A stretch of DNA of 64,000 nt from Earliella scabrosa (Eukaryota; Basidiomycota; Agaricomycetes; Polyporales; Polyporaceae): positions 372,001 to 436,000 of the forward strand of contig JABYQQ010000024.1 in assembly GCA_022605405.1 (NCBI GenBank), in the 5' to 3' direction. How positions within the stretch are numbered: the stretch's first letter is position 1; each line of letters begins with the position of its first letter. Of this stretch, positions 1 through 11,929 are shown piece by piece. A program made the position numbers and the translations under genes. Under the pieces are notes generated by a model, which did not search any database, was not told the origin of the DNA, and was given only the letters and a program-made list of their open reading frames with translations.

Positions 1-45
1 GAGGCGGCAAACGCCGGCGAGGATAACGACGAGACCATGGAGTAA
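1..45 (+). CDS. 3' end of an unidentified gene (partial)
   Basis: Frame 1 is open from the first base and ends in TAA at 43-45. It encodes a short acidic tail (EAANAGEDNDETME). Such Asp/Glu-rich ends are common in eukaryotic proteins, but fourteen residues cannot identify a family. The open frame could be chance, so this is a weak call. Confidence 0.3.
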   Translation, partial: EAANAGEDNDETME

Positions 46-918
46 GGACTCCAGGGATTAGGGAGCAGTGAGCGGGGAGTGGGAAGATGCGTAGACGAAG
101 CGAGGACGGCATAGAGGGAGATGATGTCCAGCCCGAGTCAGATGGAGGAGCGATGTTGTAGAGATGATCCGTCCCGACGCTCGTTGTGTCCCTGTCCGTT
201 TTTCGTGGTAACGCTCAATATCTGACATACATACTTCTGAAGACTCAGAACGCGGTGTCAGAGTCTGCCCGCGAAAGGCAAAGGCACCGCCGAATGCGCG
301 TTGAACACCGGTGACAAGGCTCCGCTCGGAACTCGACTGAACCTTCCGACCACCACGGGGTCTCGACAACGTGGTGGTCTCGACAAACAAAGGTCCAAGT
401 TGCAAGAAACAAGAGAATCTTCAATCCGACCACACCGTCGGATCAATGTTAACGTTCGACGTCAAACACTGTACACCACCATTCATCGTTCAACGTTCAA
501 CACCTTCATGACACCATAGACAGGACTCAGTACACGAACCATGCCACGTACACTATCGGGCGGGCCCGAATGTGCCTCGCCGACGCGTCCGCGGTAGTGT
601 AGCATGCAAGATTACAGCCTCTACTGTACAGGTACAGACAAGTAGGGTTAAATACGGTATAACAGAATAATCAACGGCCGACATGAGGGGCATGAGACGG
701 ACCGCTCGAAGGCATCAGGAGAGGGAAGTGGTAAACGATACAACGGGGTGCGGCGGTGCAGTCTACTACAACAGGTCAAGAGCTCGAGAAGAAAGAGGAA
801 ACCGAGAACAGGTATGCTAGAGAACACGAGGTATGCGAGTTGCGAGTTGAGGTATGCGACGAGAGCCTATCAAACAACCAGAGATGCAGATGCAGAGTTG
901 AGAGGGAGCAAAAAGCGT
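46..918. other. Intergenic, no gene seen
   Basis: There is no convincing coding exon here. The region would hold the 3' flanks of the partial plus-strand gene and of the minus-strand F-box-like gene that ends at 919. Two tandem copies of the heptamer GTTCAAC lie at 488-501. Confidence 0.5.
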
Positions 919-3900
919 TCATGGCGGGAGCAACCGCTCCTTGACGGTAACAGTCCTAATCCAGATCTCTCCCGGACGACTAACGAGCAAAACATCGTCA
1001 GCACCCACTCCAACCTCAAAGGTAAAAGACCACAACAGACAACATGGACACACATACCTCTTCTCCCTCAAGATCCTAAACACATTCCGCCTCTCCTCCT
1101 CCTTCGCCGCGCGCTCCGGACTGACGCTCAAGCTCGCCGCAGCGCCCATCGCGCGGATCGGGAACGCGCCCCGACAGCGCTCCTGCAGGTCCGCCAGCCC
1201 CTCGTTCGTCCCCTCCGCCTCCACGACGACCGTCCCGTACCAGCCCGGGTCGATGAGCCACACGCCCCCCGGTCCGGGCCCCGGCCCGACGCACTTGGGT
1301 ACGGACACGCGGAGCGGCTTCCCGCTCGACGAGGGGCGGATGACGAACGACGAACGGTGCACCCAGCGCACGACCATATGATGTCCGCCTTGCGGCCTGA
1401 AGTACGAGAGCACCCTCCAAGTTAGCGCCGAGGTAGTAATGTGGATGCATGCAAAAAGGACGTACGTCTCGGTCTTCATCCGATCCTGGAGCAGCTGCAA
1501 GTTCGTCGCGATCTCCTCGCCCCACGGCGCAATATCGATGTGGCAGATCGGGTTCCCCATGCCCATCGTCCGGACGACGCGGTGAAAGTACGAAGGTGGG
1601 AACGCGAGCGTCGGCAAGTACTTCGGTAGGTCTCCATACCGTGAGTACGTGTAGTCCAGGTCCTGCGAACCATCGTCAGCAACCCCACGCGCATAACAAC
1701 GAGCACCGGCGGCCAAGAGCATATAAGAAGGGCTGGACTCACAATGAGGTAGCTCCCGTCCCACACTAGTCGCCCCACGTTCCCCTCGTCGCCCACCGCC
1801 GCGTCCCACACGACGTCGCCCGCGCGCATGAGGTGGATGACCCCCGCGCGCTTGAGCTCATTCTCGCACTCGAGCACGCTCGTGTCCGACAGCCAGTCGC
1901 CATCAGGCGACGGGACGAAGACCTGCAGGAGCGGCGCCCTCCGCAGCCGAAACAGAGGGGACTGGAAGCTCCCCACGCCGTTCCCCTGCCCGGCGCCCGG
2001 GCTCTGCAGCTGGGCGAGGCTTGGGCTGTGATGGAGGACCGGCGAGGTCATCGAACCCGCGCGTGAGTGCCCGAAGTGCCCATGCTGTGAGTGGCTGAAC
2101 ATCGAAGTCGGGGACGGCGCGCGGCTAGAACTTCGAGAGAAGCTCTTCTTCGGCGTCGGATACTGGTTGGGGACGTGATTCACCGACGTCGTCGAGCCAC
2201 CCCAGCCGCGCATCGGACTCCGCGCCCTATCCCGAGCCACAGCAGACGCAACGCGCGCTTCGGCCTCGGCCTGGGCGCGGAGGCGGAGTACGACGCGCGT
2301 GTACGACCTGCACGCCGCTTGGAGCGAGTGAATGACATCCCGTTGCCTCCGGTCGCGCGTCTGTAAGTAAATCTCGGCATGACGCGCGAAAAGGTGCTGA
2401 GGTAGCGAGACACCGTGCATATATGCGTTCAGATCCTGTGGGGTAACGTCAGCCAACGCTTGTCAGACAAACTTTATGGTCGTGGGACACGAAGACCGAC
2501 CTGTAGCGTAAGCGCAAGCGGCTCGTTCTCAGGGAACGACCAGCGCGCGTAGCCCACGGTGCGTAAGAATCGTTCCAAGACGCGTTCTGTAAGCTCGCGA
2601 TCGCCGTATAGCAATGTACGCATCGCGCGACTAGTACTTGATAGTGCAAGCCAGTCGTTGAATGACAGGTACACCAATAGCTGGCCTAGCATGGCAGGCT
2701 CCGTGATGTGCTTGTCGATCGGGTAGAAAGTGGGCTCCTTTTCCTCCTCTGGTGGAGGATCGGGTGCAGGAACGACACTCTCGATTCCGTCAGGGCGCGC
2801 TTTCTCCAAAGCCTTGCCACGACGTCGTGATCGAGCCTGAGCGTAATCCTCTGGAGAGCGTGGACTCTGTGGCGGCTCCGGTGGGGACGTCTCCCGTTGT
2901 GGAGTGCTAACTGGGATCTCCCCAGGGCGCTTCCTTGGAGTGTTGGGCGGCGATCCATTCGTACTTCGGCTACTAGAGGACTGCATAGGTTGTGGTTCAT
3001 CTGAAGGCTGCGGTGGAAGCTGCTTCGACCGTGATTGTGAGCTCTTGACAGGCACAGGTTGTTCGTGACGCCGCTGCGAGGAAGCACTATTTGACCCGGG
3101 AATCCCTTTGGTTGCGCTGAGCTTCTCCATCTGACGCTCGGTGAGCACCTTGACGGGTCGCGTAGGTACTGGCGAGTCCGAGGAAATGACGCGAGGGGGA
3201 GAGCGAGAGTCGACATGGTTCCGTCGGTCAGCAGGATACATATCGCTGCGCATCTGAAACGGCGAGCCGAGAGCGGCAGAGGCAGCGGAAGAGGAAGAAG
3301 AGGGAACGCCGCCCTGCATGGACGCAGACAGAGCTTTACTAGCAGACGAAGACCTCGAACTGCCTTCGCGGGTGCGAACAGGGGGCGCATCCTCAACCGG
3401 GGTGGGCGGCTTGGCCCCCAACGTGTTAGGCACATGCCCACTGGCCTCGGGCTGGGATTGGGTCTGTGTATGCGGTTGCGACGGCGGCTGAGAGGGCTCC
3501 GTCATCCTGGTCACACGGGTCTTGGACTTGCTCAGCTTCCGCCTGCGCGGGGGATGCACCTCTGGGGGCGTTGGAAGGTTGCCGGGTGCAGTCGGGGGAC
3601 TCTGGGGAATGGAAGGTGACGCGTGACGCAGGTCGTCCCTCCCAGGAGCCCCGGAGACGACCTCGCTGGGATGGCTATACGACTGTGCACCTGCGTCCTG
3701 CTCTCTAGAGTCGTGGGTGGTGGCAGGTAGCCGCGGGGGAGATGTGGAACGAGGGGTAGGATAGCCATTGACGAACTGGCTGGAGCCATTGCTATGCTCG
3801 GTCTGTACGTGCCTCGTGTCATCGTCCTGATCCTCAGGGTCCGACGTAGCAACGGCCATCCATGCCTTGGGCTCGACGATCTCAGCTTCGACTTCTGCAG

Positions 3901-4861
3901 CAGCCATGGCGGCGAAGATGAGGGGGCGGCCTTGAACTGGTCCACGAGCGTTCGCGACGGAGGACGGGTCGATCTTGGTGGGGGAAGAGCGAGAGGGAGA
4001 GGAACGAGAGGGGGAGGACGTCTTGTGGTGTGGCGTTTGCGTGGAGGACACTGTCTGGGTACGCGCCTGTGTGGACTGACCGGTCGGGGAGCGTCTCGAC
4101 GGAAGGGGATATCGGGTATCCGACTCTGGAGGGAGCACGCTCTGGTCGAGATCGATGGCGCGTGTCCTCGCTTTTGTCTTTGTCTTCTGTGCCTGGACAG
4201 GAGTGGGGGCGAGGTGGGCGGGGGAGTCCGCGGAGACGACAGTCGGGAGAGGCGGAGAGGGCGAGGGGTTTTGAGTTTTTGACGAGTGGGCTGGGGCAAG
4301 GGGAGCGTGCTTCTGGGACGACAGCTTACGTGCACGCGCGACGGGCGGGGCAGGGGGATCGGAAGACGGCTGGGGCACGGGCGGGCAATCGACGATGCTC
4401 CGGCGTTTTGATATGTTCGGACTCGGCGGAGGCTGCAATGCGGGCTGCGGGGCAGGCATCGGCGGCATCGGCGGCATGGGGATGGGGTCGGGTTCCGCGC
4501 CGCCGCCGTCGGCGAGGATGGCGTCGAGGGGGAAGTTGAAGCCGCTGAGATGCAGAGACTGGAGCTGCACCTCGGCAGGCGCACGCCGGGCGTTAGACGG
4601 ACGTCGCTGCAAGCAGTGAAGACGTCAACGGACTGACACGAGCCAGACGTTCGCTGCACCGGTCGCGAACAGAACCCCATCGCGGGCAGATGATCCAGTA
4701 CGTACCTCACGCGGTTCGCCTGAACTTTGATCGCTGCCGTTGGGCGCGCTCGGATGCGGGACGGCTCTGGGCTGCGTGTCCGTCGCGGGCACAGTGGGTG
4801 GGGGCGGGGCAGATGGAGGAGCAGGAGCAGGAGAGGGAGGGGCAGGGGTCGGTGTCGGGGG
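919..4861 (-). CDS. F-box-like, largely disordered protein (5' end unresolved)
   Basis: Exons read on the minus strand: 4861-4706, 4606-2501, 2435-1743, 1662-1058 and 979-919, with phases that match at every junction (about 1,200 residues). The first half is Pro/Ser/Thr-rich and low complexity. A compact helical block encoded near 2730-2501 (PAMLGQLLVYLSFNDWLALS, then SRAMRTLL) looks like an F-box-type module, which would bind Skp1 in an SCF ubiquitin ligase. A structured C-terminal half follows and ends at TGA 919. The first exon shown is open only from a probable acceptor at 4862. No in-frame ATG is visible, so the start lies in a further upstream exon that I could not place. The F-box assignment rests on pattern only; the C-terminal domain is unrecognised. 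Confidence 0.6.
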
Positions 4862-5092
4862 CTGTTGTCACCATGAGGGTCAGCAATGACAGCGGAAATA
4901 AGTACAAGGCAGCGCGGCAGGTGGGAGAATGCACGGAGATGAGAAGAAGCTAAACTGGCGGATCGTCCCGCCGTTCTTCCCAACGCGCCCACGTGATCCA
5001 CCCGAACGTGTCTCGTCACGGTCTCCGACCTCGTCCTCTCTACGCGTGCAGCCCGACAGTACGGCTCAGCTCGACGGCGCGCTCACCTGCGG

Positions 5093-7069
5093 CTACAACG
5101 TGCACCGTGCGACAACCAGGCAGAACACACCGCGCGAGTCCCGTCGAGCATTATGTACGCGTCTCGAACCGTCACAGACGTCATCGCCGCACCCCGGCCG
5201 AGCCGTCCCAGTCTCGCAGACTTCATCTAACCACCCTCGACGCCACCCTCGACGTAATCCACTCGCAACAGGCACACTCCCCGCGTCGACGTCCTCCATC
5301 CTCCAGCGCATCACAACAAGAGCGAAACCGATTCTCCGTACCTTGGCTTCATGCGCGCTCGCCGCCCCCGTGCTCGTGCTCGTCTCGGACTCTGACGCCG
5401 TCCGCGAAGGCAGCCCAAACGCGGCCAGCAGCGAGTACTTGCGCCGTCTTGGCGGTCGTCCGTTCGTCTCCACAGAGCTCGTCGACGCCTGTGATGTCAG
5501 CGCGAGTGCGCTCGGCTTCGCGCTGGTCGTCGTGCTGGTCGTCGTGCTTGTCGGCTGGGACACCTTGCTCGACGATGCGTCTGACGCGTTGACCCGCTCC
5601 AGCTCCGGACGCGCGCGCGATGGTGACACTGACGAAGGCTTTGACGTCTGCACCGGTGGTGCAAGTACTTCCATAGGTGAACGTCTCGGGGTCGGAGCCG
5701 AGAAGTTGTCGTCCAAGTCCACCGCACCAGGTTGTGGTGGCTGGGAGGACGAGGATGCCGACTCGGAGGAAGGGAATGCGAACGGGGTCGACTGGATCGC
5801 ATGTTCCACCGGCGTCTTCATCGATAGTCTTGCCTGCGACCGTCTGCTAGTACTGCTCATCGTCCTTCCTCGTTCAGGTGAGCCCTCCCTCGCCCTCATC
5901 CTCTCGTTCTCGACTTCTCCAGTCCGCCGCGCGACCTTCCTAACGGGCAACAGCACGCGCTCGCCGACCACGCGCACCTGATCGTCCAGAGGCGACGTGC
6001 TTGAGGAGGTGCTTGGTGGTGCCTCGGAGGGTTTAGGCGGTTCATACGAAGGACGCGGGGATGAGTTTGAGTTGGTGGAGGTGGGCGACACGGGCGAGGC
6101 AAGGGCAAGGCCGTTCATATGCGCCCGCTTCGGCGTCGAGAACTTGTCTTCCCAGCCGTCGGGCTCCGACGAGACGTTGATAACGACGGCCCGAGCAGAC
6201 GAAGAAGCTGCAACATGAGCGGACGGCAATATGTACGGCGACGCCGCGTCTTCGGCGGGCCTGCGAGCTGGTGGTGCGCCGTCCAGCGTTCTCCCGAGAG
6301 CGGACGGTGCTGCGTCCTTCCCACCGTTGGCAGCCGCCCTCTTCCGCGTCACCTTCCTCGCCGGGAGAAGGACGCGGTCCCCCACGACACGCGCCTGGTC
6401 CGCCTGGCCTGCGCCCGCACTGTCTTCCTGGCTCCTCTTCACCGTCGCTGGCGGAGGCTCCGCGTGAACGGTCCTCTCCGCACGCGCGTCGAGCACCTCG
6501 AGCTCTCCGTCCGCCCTCCTCCGCGTCACCTTCCGTGCAGGCAAGAGCACTCGCTCACCTTGCGCCCTCGTGCCCTGCGCTATCTCCGCCCCCGCCCCAA
6601 TGTCCGCGCCCGCGCCGACCAACGCCTCCCCTCTGCTCGGCACCCGCTTCATCTCGCGCTCCCTTGCCTCCTCCCTCGACCTCTTCTCCTCCGCCAAACC
6701 TGTATGTGCATCCTCTCTTCTCAGCGCCGCCCTCGACCTTTCCTTCGTGATCACAATCACCGGCTCCCTCTCCCTCTCCCGTTCCCTCTCCCTTTCTCTC
6801 TCCCGCTCCCTTTCCCTATCCTTCTCGCGCTCGTTCTGAAACAACGCCCCGCGCACCGCAGGCCCCTGCGCAGGAGCCCCTCTGCGCGGCCCCAGCGCGA
6901 GGGGCCCGGACACGACCGGCTTGGTCCCCGCGCCGTGCGCCGCCGGCGTCGTCGTTGCGAACCGCGCATACAGCGGCGTCTCTGTGGGCGTGAGCGGGGA
7001 GGGCGCTGAGACCGTGGGCGGGGCGGGCGCGGAGGTCGACGTTGTGCGTTTTCGGCGGAGGACTTTCAT
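5093..7069 (-). CDS. Disordered protein with three copies of a GERVLLPARKVTRR motif
   Basis: An uninterrupted reading frame of 658 residues starts at an ATG (7069). The N-terminus is basic (MKVLRRKR), and an Arg/Glu repeat block sits near residues 80-105. Three spaced copies of one motif follow: GERVLLPARKVTRRR, GDRVLLPARKVTRKR and GERVLLPVRKVARRT. Each is preceded by an acidic or Gln-containing stretch ending in V(V)G. Long Ser/Pro-rich linkers separate them. The basic clusters could be nuclear signals. I do not recognise a domain. The last roughly 75 residues, after HEAK, change composition and may be intron or UTR, because a GTACGG donor follows AAG. Coding from 7069 to about 5370 is firmer than the tail. 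Confidence 0.6.
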   Translation of the reverse strand: MKVLRRKRTTSTSAPAPPTVSAPSPLTPTETPLYARFATTTPAAHGAGTKPVVSGPLALGPRRGAPAQGPAVRGALFQNEREKDREREREREREREREREREPVIVITKERSRAALRREDAHTGLAEEKRSREEAREREMKRVPSRGEALVGAGADIGAGAEIAQGTRAQGERVLLPARKVTRRRADGELEVLDARAERTVHAEPPPATVKRSQEDSAGAGQADQARVVGDRVLLPARKVTRKRAAANGGKDAAPSALGRTLDGAPPARRPAEDAASPYILPSAHVAASSSARAVVINVSSEPDGWEDKFSTPKRAHMNGLALASPVSPTSTNSNSSPRPSYEPPKPSEAPPSTSSSTSPLDDQVRVVGERVLLPVRKVARRTGEVENERMRAREGSPERGRTMSSTSRRSQARLSMKTPVEHAIQSTPFAFPSSESASSSSQPPQPGAVDLDDNFSAPTPRRSPMEVLAPPVQTSKPSSVSPSRARPELERVNASDASSSKVSQPTSTTTSTTTSAKPSALALTSQASTSSVETNGRPPRRRKYSLLAAFGLPSRTASESETSTSTGAASAHEAKVRRIGFALVVMRWRMEDVDAGSVPVASGLRRGWRRGWLDEVCETGTARPGCGDDVCDGSRRVHNARRDSRGVFCLVVARCTL

Positions 7070-8050
7070 GTCTTGGTTGCAGGTCCGGAGGATTGAGGGG
7101 TGGTGTGGATTCGGGATGAGATTGAGAGGAGGAATGACAGGACAAAGAGCGCTTCTGTGTGCGAGGTGCGACCAGGGGGCAGTTGGGGGCGAACTGGGGC
7201 TGCGAGAAGAAGACGGGAGGTAGAATGCAAAGACGCACTCAGGAGCACGACTTGGTCACTGTGAGTAGGTTTGTGCAATGTGAGGAGGGGGTTTTGTTTC
7301 TTGCGGTCGTCGACGTGGTCAGGCCGGGTTCGGCCTGTGCTCGTTCGGAGTCGATCGTGCCTGACCCCGTTCGAATGGAGACGGCGGGGCGTGCTCGGCG
7401 CGCAGGAGAGCGGAGGTCGTTGGAGAAGGACTCCCTGTCCTGCGTACTGAAGAAAACTTGCCTGAGAGGATGAAGCTTTGAAGACCGGAGCTCTGGCAGC
7501 CCGAACTTCGAGCGGCCTCGAGGCGCGTCCAGTGACCGAGGGCGGGCGTGTAAGTTGTCAGTCGGAGCGCTGGGGGACGCGGGAAGCTTGAAGGGGGAGG
7601 GGGGGGCGAAGGCGATAAAATAAGGCTCGGGTTCTCGACAATGAGGACGCCGGCGGAAAAGTCAGACGGTGTGCGGGCAGGCAGCGCAACGAGGCAGAGG
7701 TCCAGAGAGGATTTTGGGAGTTTGCATCAAACGCGGTTCGAAAACGGAACCGGTGGGGCTGATTAGATAGACGCCTGTGGTGGTGTTTCCCACGGAAATA
7801 AGATTGCGCGGCTCCGCGCTTCTCGGACCGGCTTGCTCTCCCACTTGCACGCACCTTCGTCGGACGAGAGGTCCGACGACTGAAATACTCTTGCTTACGG
7901 CTCCAATACTCGCTGCTACAAGCTGCACTGTCCTTGCTATTCTGGCTCATCTTCTCATGTGAAGACGCGCACGGCCGCATATAACTCACTATCTTCCCTT
8001 GAGTCGCCCCGTTCAACTCGTCCACGTCTCCGAACTCAGCTCGATCCTTC
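7070..8050. promoter_or_regulatory. Divergent promoter region
   Basis: The region lies between the start of the motif-repeat gene (minus, ATG 7069) and the methyltransferase start (plus, ATG 8051), so it should hold both promoters. No clear TATA box or coding exon is visible. Open frames here begin with non-ATG codons or lie antisense, and they lack family features. Confidence 0.4.
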
Positions 8051-9361
8051 ATGGCGACCTTTGGGAAAGCCACTTTCAACGCCGCGAAGTACGCGTCAAG
8101 TGAGCACCGAGCCCATGACGGAGATATGAAGCAACGACTGACGACGTGGGCCTCGGGATGGCTCAGGCAGGCCGACGTATCCGCGCCAGCTGTTTGACTT
8201 TGTCTTCAAGCACCACGAACGCGCAAAGGGCGCACGATGGGACACCGCCGTTGACGTCGGGTGTGGGACAGGTAGGCCTACTCCCACCAGTCTCTGTTCG
8301 TTCGCGCAGCAGCACAGTTCGCCTGCTGACCGTTTTACGCTCCTCCCTCTCCCTCCTGCCCCGCTTGTCGTCGAACATGACACCCCCATGACACAAATTA
8401 CAATCACACTGCGCCAGGCCAAGCGACCGTCGAACTCACACCATTCAAACGCATCGTCGGCGTCGACCCGAGCGCGCGGATGATCGAGCAGGCGCGCGAG
8501 AGCGCAAAGTCGCGGCTCGCGGGGCTCGACCTCTCCTCGCAGATCGAGTTCGTGCAGGCGTCCGCGGAGGACCTTAGCGCGCTCAAGGACGGGACCGTGG
8601 ACTTGATCATCGCAGGTGCGTACTCGCCCACAACTGTTACTGCGGTCTCGCGCCGCGCTGGGCAGGGTTCACAGCGCTCCCGTTCGAACTCGCACAGCGC
8701 AAGCATGCCACTGGTTCAAGTGGGACAAGTTTTGGCCTGAGGCGGCGCGCGTGCTGCGTAAGGACGGGACGTTCGCAGCATGGGTACGTGATGCTCTTCT
8801 GACCCTTGGGCGGCCGCGGTGTGCCAGTGGCACGCTCCCGGCACGCATAATGACCCTCGAACCCTCCGACAGTGCTACTCCGAATTCCGGCTCTCGCGCT
8901 ACCCGTCCGCCACGCCGATCATCAACGACTACGCTCAGGGCAGCGACCCCACAAACTCGCTTGGCCCATACTGGGAGCGTCCGGGTCGGACGATCCTCGA
9001 CGACCACCTCGTCGACGTCCCGGACCCCGTGCAAGCGCTCCCGGGCGCGTTCAGCGCGTTCGAGCGCGTCTTCTTCACGGGGGCGCATTACCCGGACCTG
9101 TCGGGGCCGCGCCCCGTCATTTTGCGCAGGACAGTGACGTGGGCGGAGCTGATGGGCTACTTCCGGACGTGGAGTCCGCTGCACACGTTCCACGAACTGC
9201 ACCCGGAGGACTTGCAGCGCGCGGAGGGCGATATTGCGGTGCGGTTTTGGAGGAGCCTGAAGCAGGAGGTGGGGCGCGTTGAGCAGGCGGAGGTGCCGAA
9301 GGACGAGGACACGGTGGACATCGAGTGGCCGCTCGCGCTGATTTTGGCTAGGAGGGCGTGA
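8051..9361 (+). CDS. SAM-dependent methyltransferase (trans-aconitate methyltransferase-like)
   Basis: Five exons: 8051-8099, 8167-8271, 8418-8615, 8698-8783 and 8873-9361. They give a 308-residue protein with consistent phases. The N-terminus (MATFGKATFNAAKYASSRPTY) matches the conserved start of fungal TMT1/CRG1-type methyltransferases. The SAM-binding motif I is DVGCGTG at residues 46-52. An acidic loop and the AQACHWF segment follow at the usual positions. Members of this family methylate small acids such as trans-aconitate or terpenoid-like compounds. The substrate cannot be read from sequence. The protein has no signal peptide or membrane segment and is probably cytosolic. Confidence 0.88.
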
Positions 9362-10154
9362 GGGATGGGATGTGTTGGGATTCGTTGTCGGTGCGTGTAT
9401 CTTCGTCAATCCAGACCTGATGTGTAGAAGACGGGCGATCAGGAAGCTTTCTGCTGTGCCCTGGACGGTGGGAGTCGTTTCAGCAACTGGACATGGGTTG
9501 TCCGGAAGCTATTTGGGATAATCACTCCCTCCAGCTGTTCGAAGCCTGCGCATGCCTCACGTTGCTTTCAAATGCTGCCAGCAACTCTGCTACGCGCATG
9601 AGCTATGAACAACAGAGATCAGCACGTTGTGGATTGCTACACCGCCAGGTGGGAAGAAGTTGCAGAGGTGCAGAGCGGGCCCGACTGGAGTAGACACACG
9701 CTTCGGATCAGGCACACGACGCTGGAAAATGAATTCCTGCGACGCGTCTCGCGCGCGGACCATGCGGGTGTGCGACCCATGCTCGCGCAGAACCCAACGC
9801 TCTCCACACGGACGGAGCCTCGCCCCGGATGACTGACGCGCTGACGCGAACAAAGAGGACCCGGAGGAGGTTTGCGGCAAGGTTCCAACGTCGATCGACG
9901 CACCATATATGGACAAGTCTGTCCCAAACAAGCAATCACCAACTCGTCGCCGCTTACAGATCTGTGCGCGATCGAGCGTAGTCCTCGCCCCTCCCAACCC
10001 CAGGCCGCCGCAATTACGCATGCTATATATATATACGTCCCCCGCGTCTCCCCGCCCACTCACTTCATCTCTTATAGTCGCCCCACCACCCCCGCGCCGC
10101 CGGCTGGCCTCTTCGTCCCTCGTCCTGGTCGACCACTGCTATACCCCCACGAAT
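9362..10154. promoter_or_regulatory. Intergenic with TATA-rich promoter
   Basis: No coding exon is seen. A run of alternating TA at 10024-10035 lies about 120 bp before the next ATG, followed by a CT/CCC-rich stretch typical of fungal promoters. It probably drives the four-helix membrane protein. The first few hundred bases are the methyltransferase 3' flank. Confidence 0.45.
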
Positions 10155-10916
10155 ATGGCTACAGCATCCGCTCCTTTCAAGTTCGCGCGCATCGCGTCCC
10201 TCATCCTCTCCTCCGTCTTCGGCATCGTCGGTCTCGCGCTCGGCGTCGACGCCCTCGTCAAGGGCAACCACGAGAAGGAGCGGATCCAGAGCCTCGTGCC
10301 CCGCGGTACCACCGTCGACATCGACACGCACGATGTCGTCACCGTCGGCGCGGTCGTCTCCGCGTTCTCCGCCGCGCTTGGGGTTGTCTCCCTCGCGTCC
10401 CTCGCGCTCCTCCTCGCTGCGCTCGTCACGGCGAAATCCGGGCCCACACCAGCCTCGCGCACGCTCCCGCTGCAGGGCGTGCTCCTCTCGATACTCACCT
10501 TGGGCTTGTTCGGCGCTTTGGTCCCCATGACGAACTATGTCGCCAATAGGGAGGCCAAGGTGACGGCGAAGATTGGCAGGCTAACTCTCCCGCCATCCGT
10601 CGTGCAATCTGTGCAAGATGCGATTGGCGCAACGTCTGTGTACCACGAGATCTCATACCGTAAGCGTTTCGTATACCCTGTGAGTACGCGCAGCGTGTGC
10701 TAATCATACGCACCAGTGAGAGTTGCCGTCGTCCTTCCGTGGATCGCGTTCCTCTTTGGGCTCACGTCGAGCGTGCTGACGCTGCTCGCTGCGACCCGCA
10801 CCCGAGGATCCGATATGCCTGTGTCTGAAGACACCGCCTCCGATTCGACTGGTGCGCAACTCGCGAATGAGAAAGATAAGAAGGGGAATGTCAGCGTCGC
10901 ACAGACGGCAGTTTGA
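10155..10916 (+). CDS. Four-helix membrane protein (MARVEL/SUR7-like topology)
   Basis: Two exons, 10155-10659 and 10717-10916, are joined across a 57-nt intron with a TGCTAAT branch site, giving 234 residues. Four hydrophobic segments are visible: one near residues 12-32, one near 58-85, one near 98-120 and one at the start of exon 2 (AVVLPWIAFLFGLTSSVLTL). A loop of about 55 residues lies between helices 3 and 4, and the C-terminal tail is hydrophilic. The topology resembles fungal tetraspan plasma-membrane proteins of the SUR7/MARVEL type, but no diagnostic motif was found, so the function is unknown. Confidence 0.8.
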
Positions 10917-11929
10917 TCCCGTCAGGATTGGTGAGCTCGCTCATGGGTGTGTGCGGACCATACTGACCTCATCGACGCGACAGTATCACCTTTGGATTCC
11001 TGTATTGTTTAGCTGTTGTGTCATCATGTATGAGGAGCCACGAAAGAAGTTCTTGGATTATGTATTTGAAGGCGCGATCCTCCCTGCGGCGCTATTTATG
11101 TGGCACAGTAGCCATTGTAGAGGGGTTGTGGGGCTCCCACGCAGAACTAGGTAATCGCAAAGCTATTCCGTGGATGAGCGTCTCAGTGTCCAGCTGGTGA
11201 CTGGTAGGGTGTGACATCGGTCCGATGCTGGCACCCGCCTCGTCCGTGGACCGATGTTGAACCTTGGACCAGACGGGGGGACAGGACCGGGCCTGGGAGG
11301 ACTGATTCCGGCGGAGAGACAACAAGGTGCCTCACGCCGCGTCCTGCACGGCGGCACATCCGTTGTCCACCACGAGTTCCTCTTAACAAGCATAATAAAC
11401 CGAACGCGAGCTCTTTTTCCTCAATTGACTTAAAGAATCCTTGCTTCCCCAGGCTTAACCCAGCGGCCTGGTGTGCGGCGGTGTGGCGGCATTCATTCCG
11501 AGCACCCCGCCTCACCGGCATGTGCCACAGGCAGCCAGAACCACATGAGGCGCCTGCGAAGCTAAGTCCCGATCCAATGCAAGAGTACGAGTACGTCGAG
11601 AGCGTGTCTCGACCAGTCTTCCGCCCAACACGCTCTCAGCGCTGGACCACAGAGGAAGAAGGGCGCACATGTGAGAATACAGTCGGTGACAGTGGTGACG
11701 TCCAACTTCCAAGTTCGTTCATGAGGCTAACGTAACATACACAAGACGTTCATAGTAATACACATTTCCAATACGGGCTCGCTCCGCGTATACTTCTCAC
11801 TCAATTCTAGGTGCGCTCATCTTCCTTACTCGTTCGTACGCTCTGTCGCCGTACCGCGGACAGCTGCGGTAGGCGGTCTCAGCGTGAGGTCCACGGGAGG
11901 AGGTATACGGGGCGCAACTCACCGTCCCG
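10917..11929. other. Intergenic between convergent genes, no gene seen
   Basis: About 1 kb lies between the stop of the membrane protein (plus) and the stop of the 207-residue protein (minus). A 174-codon plus-strand frame at 11211-11735 has an amino acid composition typical of chance translation and no partner exons. Confidence 0.4.

Noticed and set aside
3532..5019. 495-codon minus-strand open frame overlapping the F-box-like gene
   Set aside because: It is a shadow in another frame of a GC-rich, proline-rich exon. Its translation is Arg/Ser/Pro noise and the true frame splices consistently into the conserved C-terminal half.
6119..7009. 296-codon plus-strand open frame
   Set aside because: It is antisense to the motif-repeat gene. 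The composition (Arg/Pro/Leu-rich) follows from reversing Glu/Arg and Ser/Ala codons, and there is no domain.
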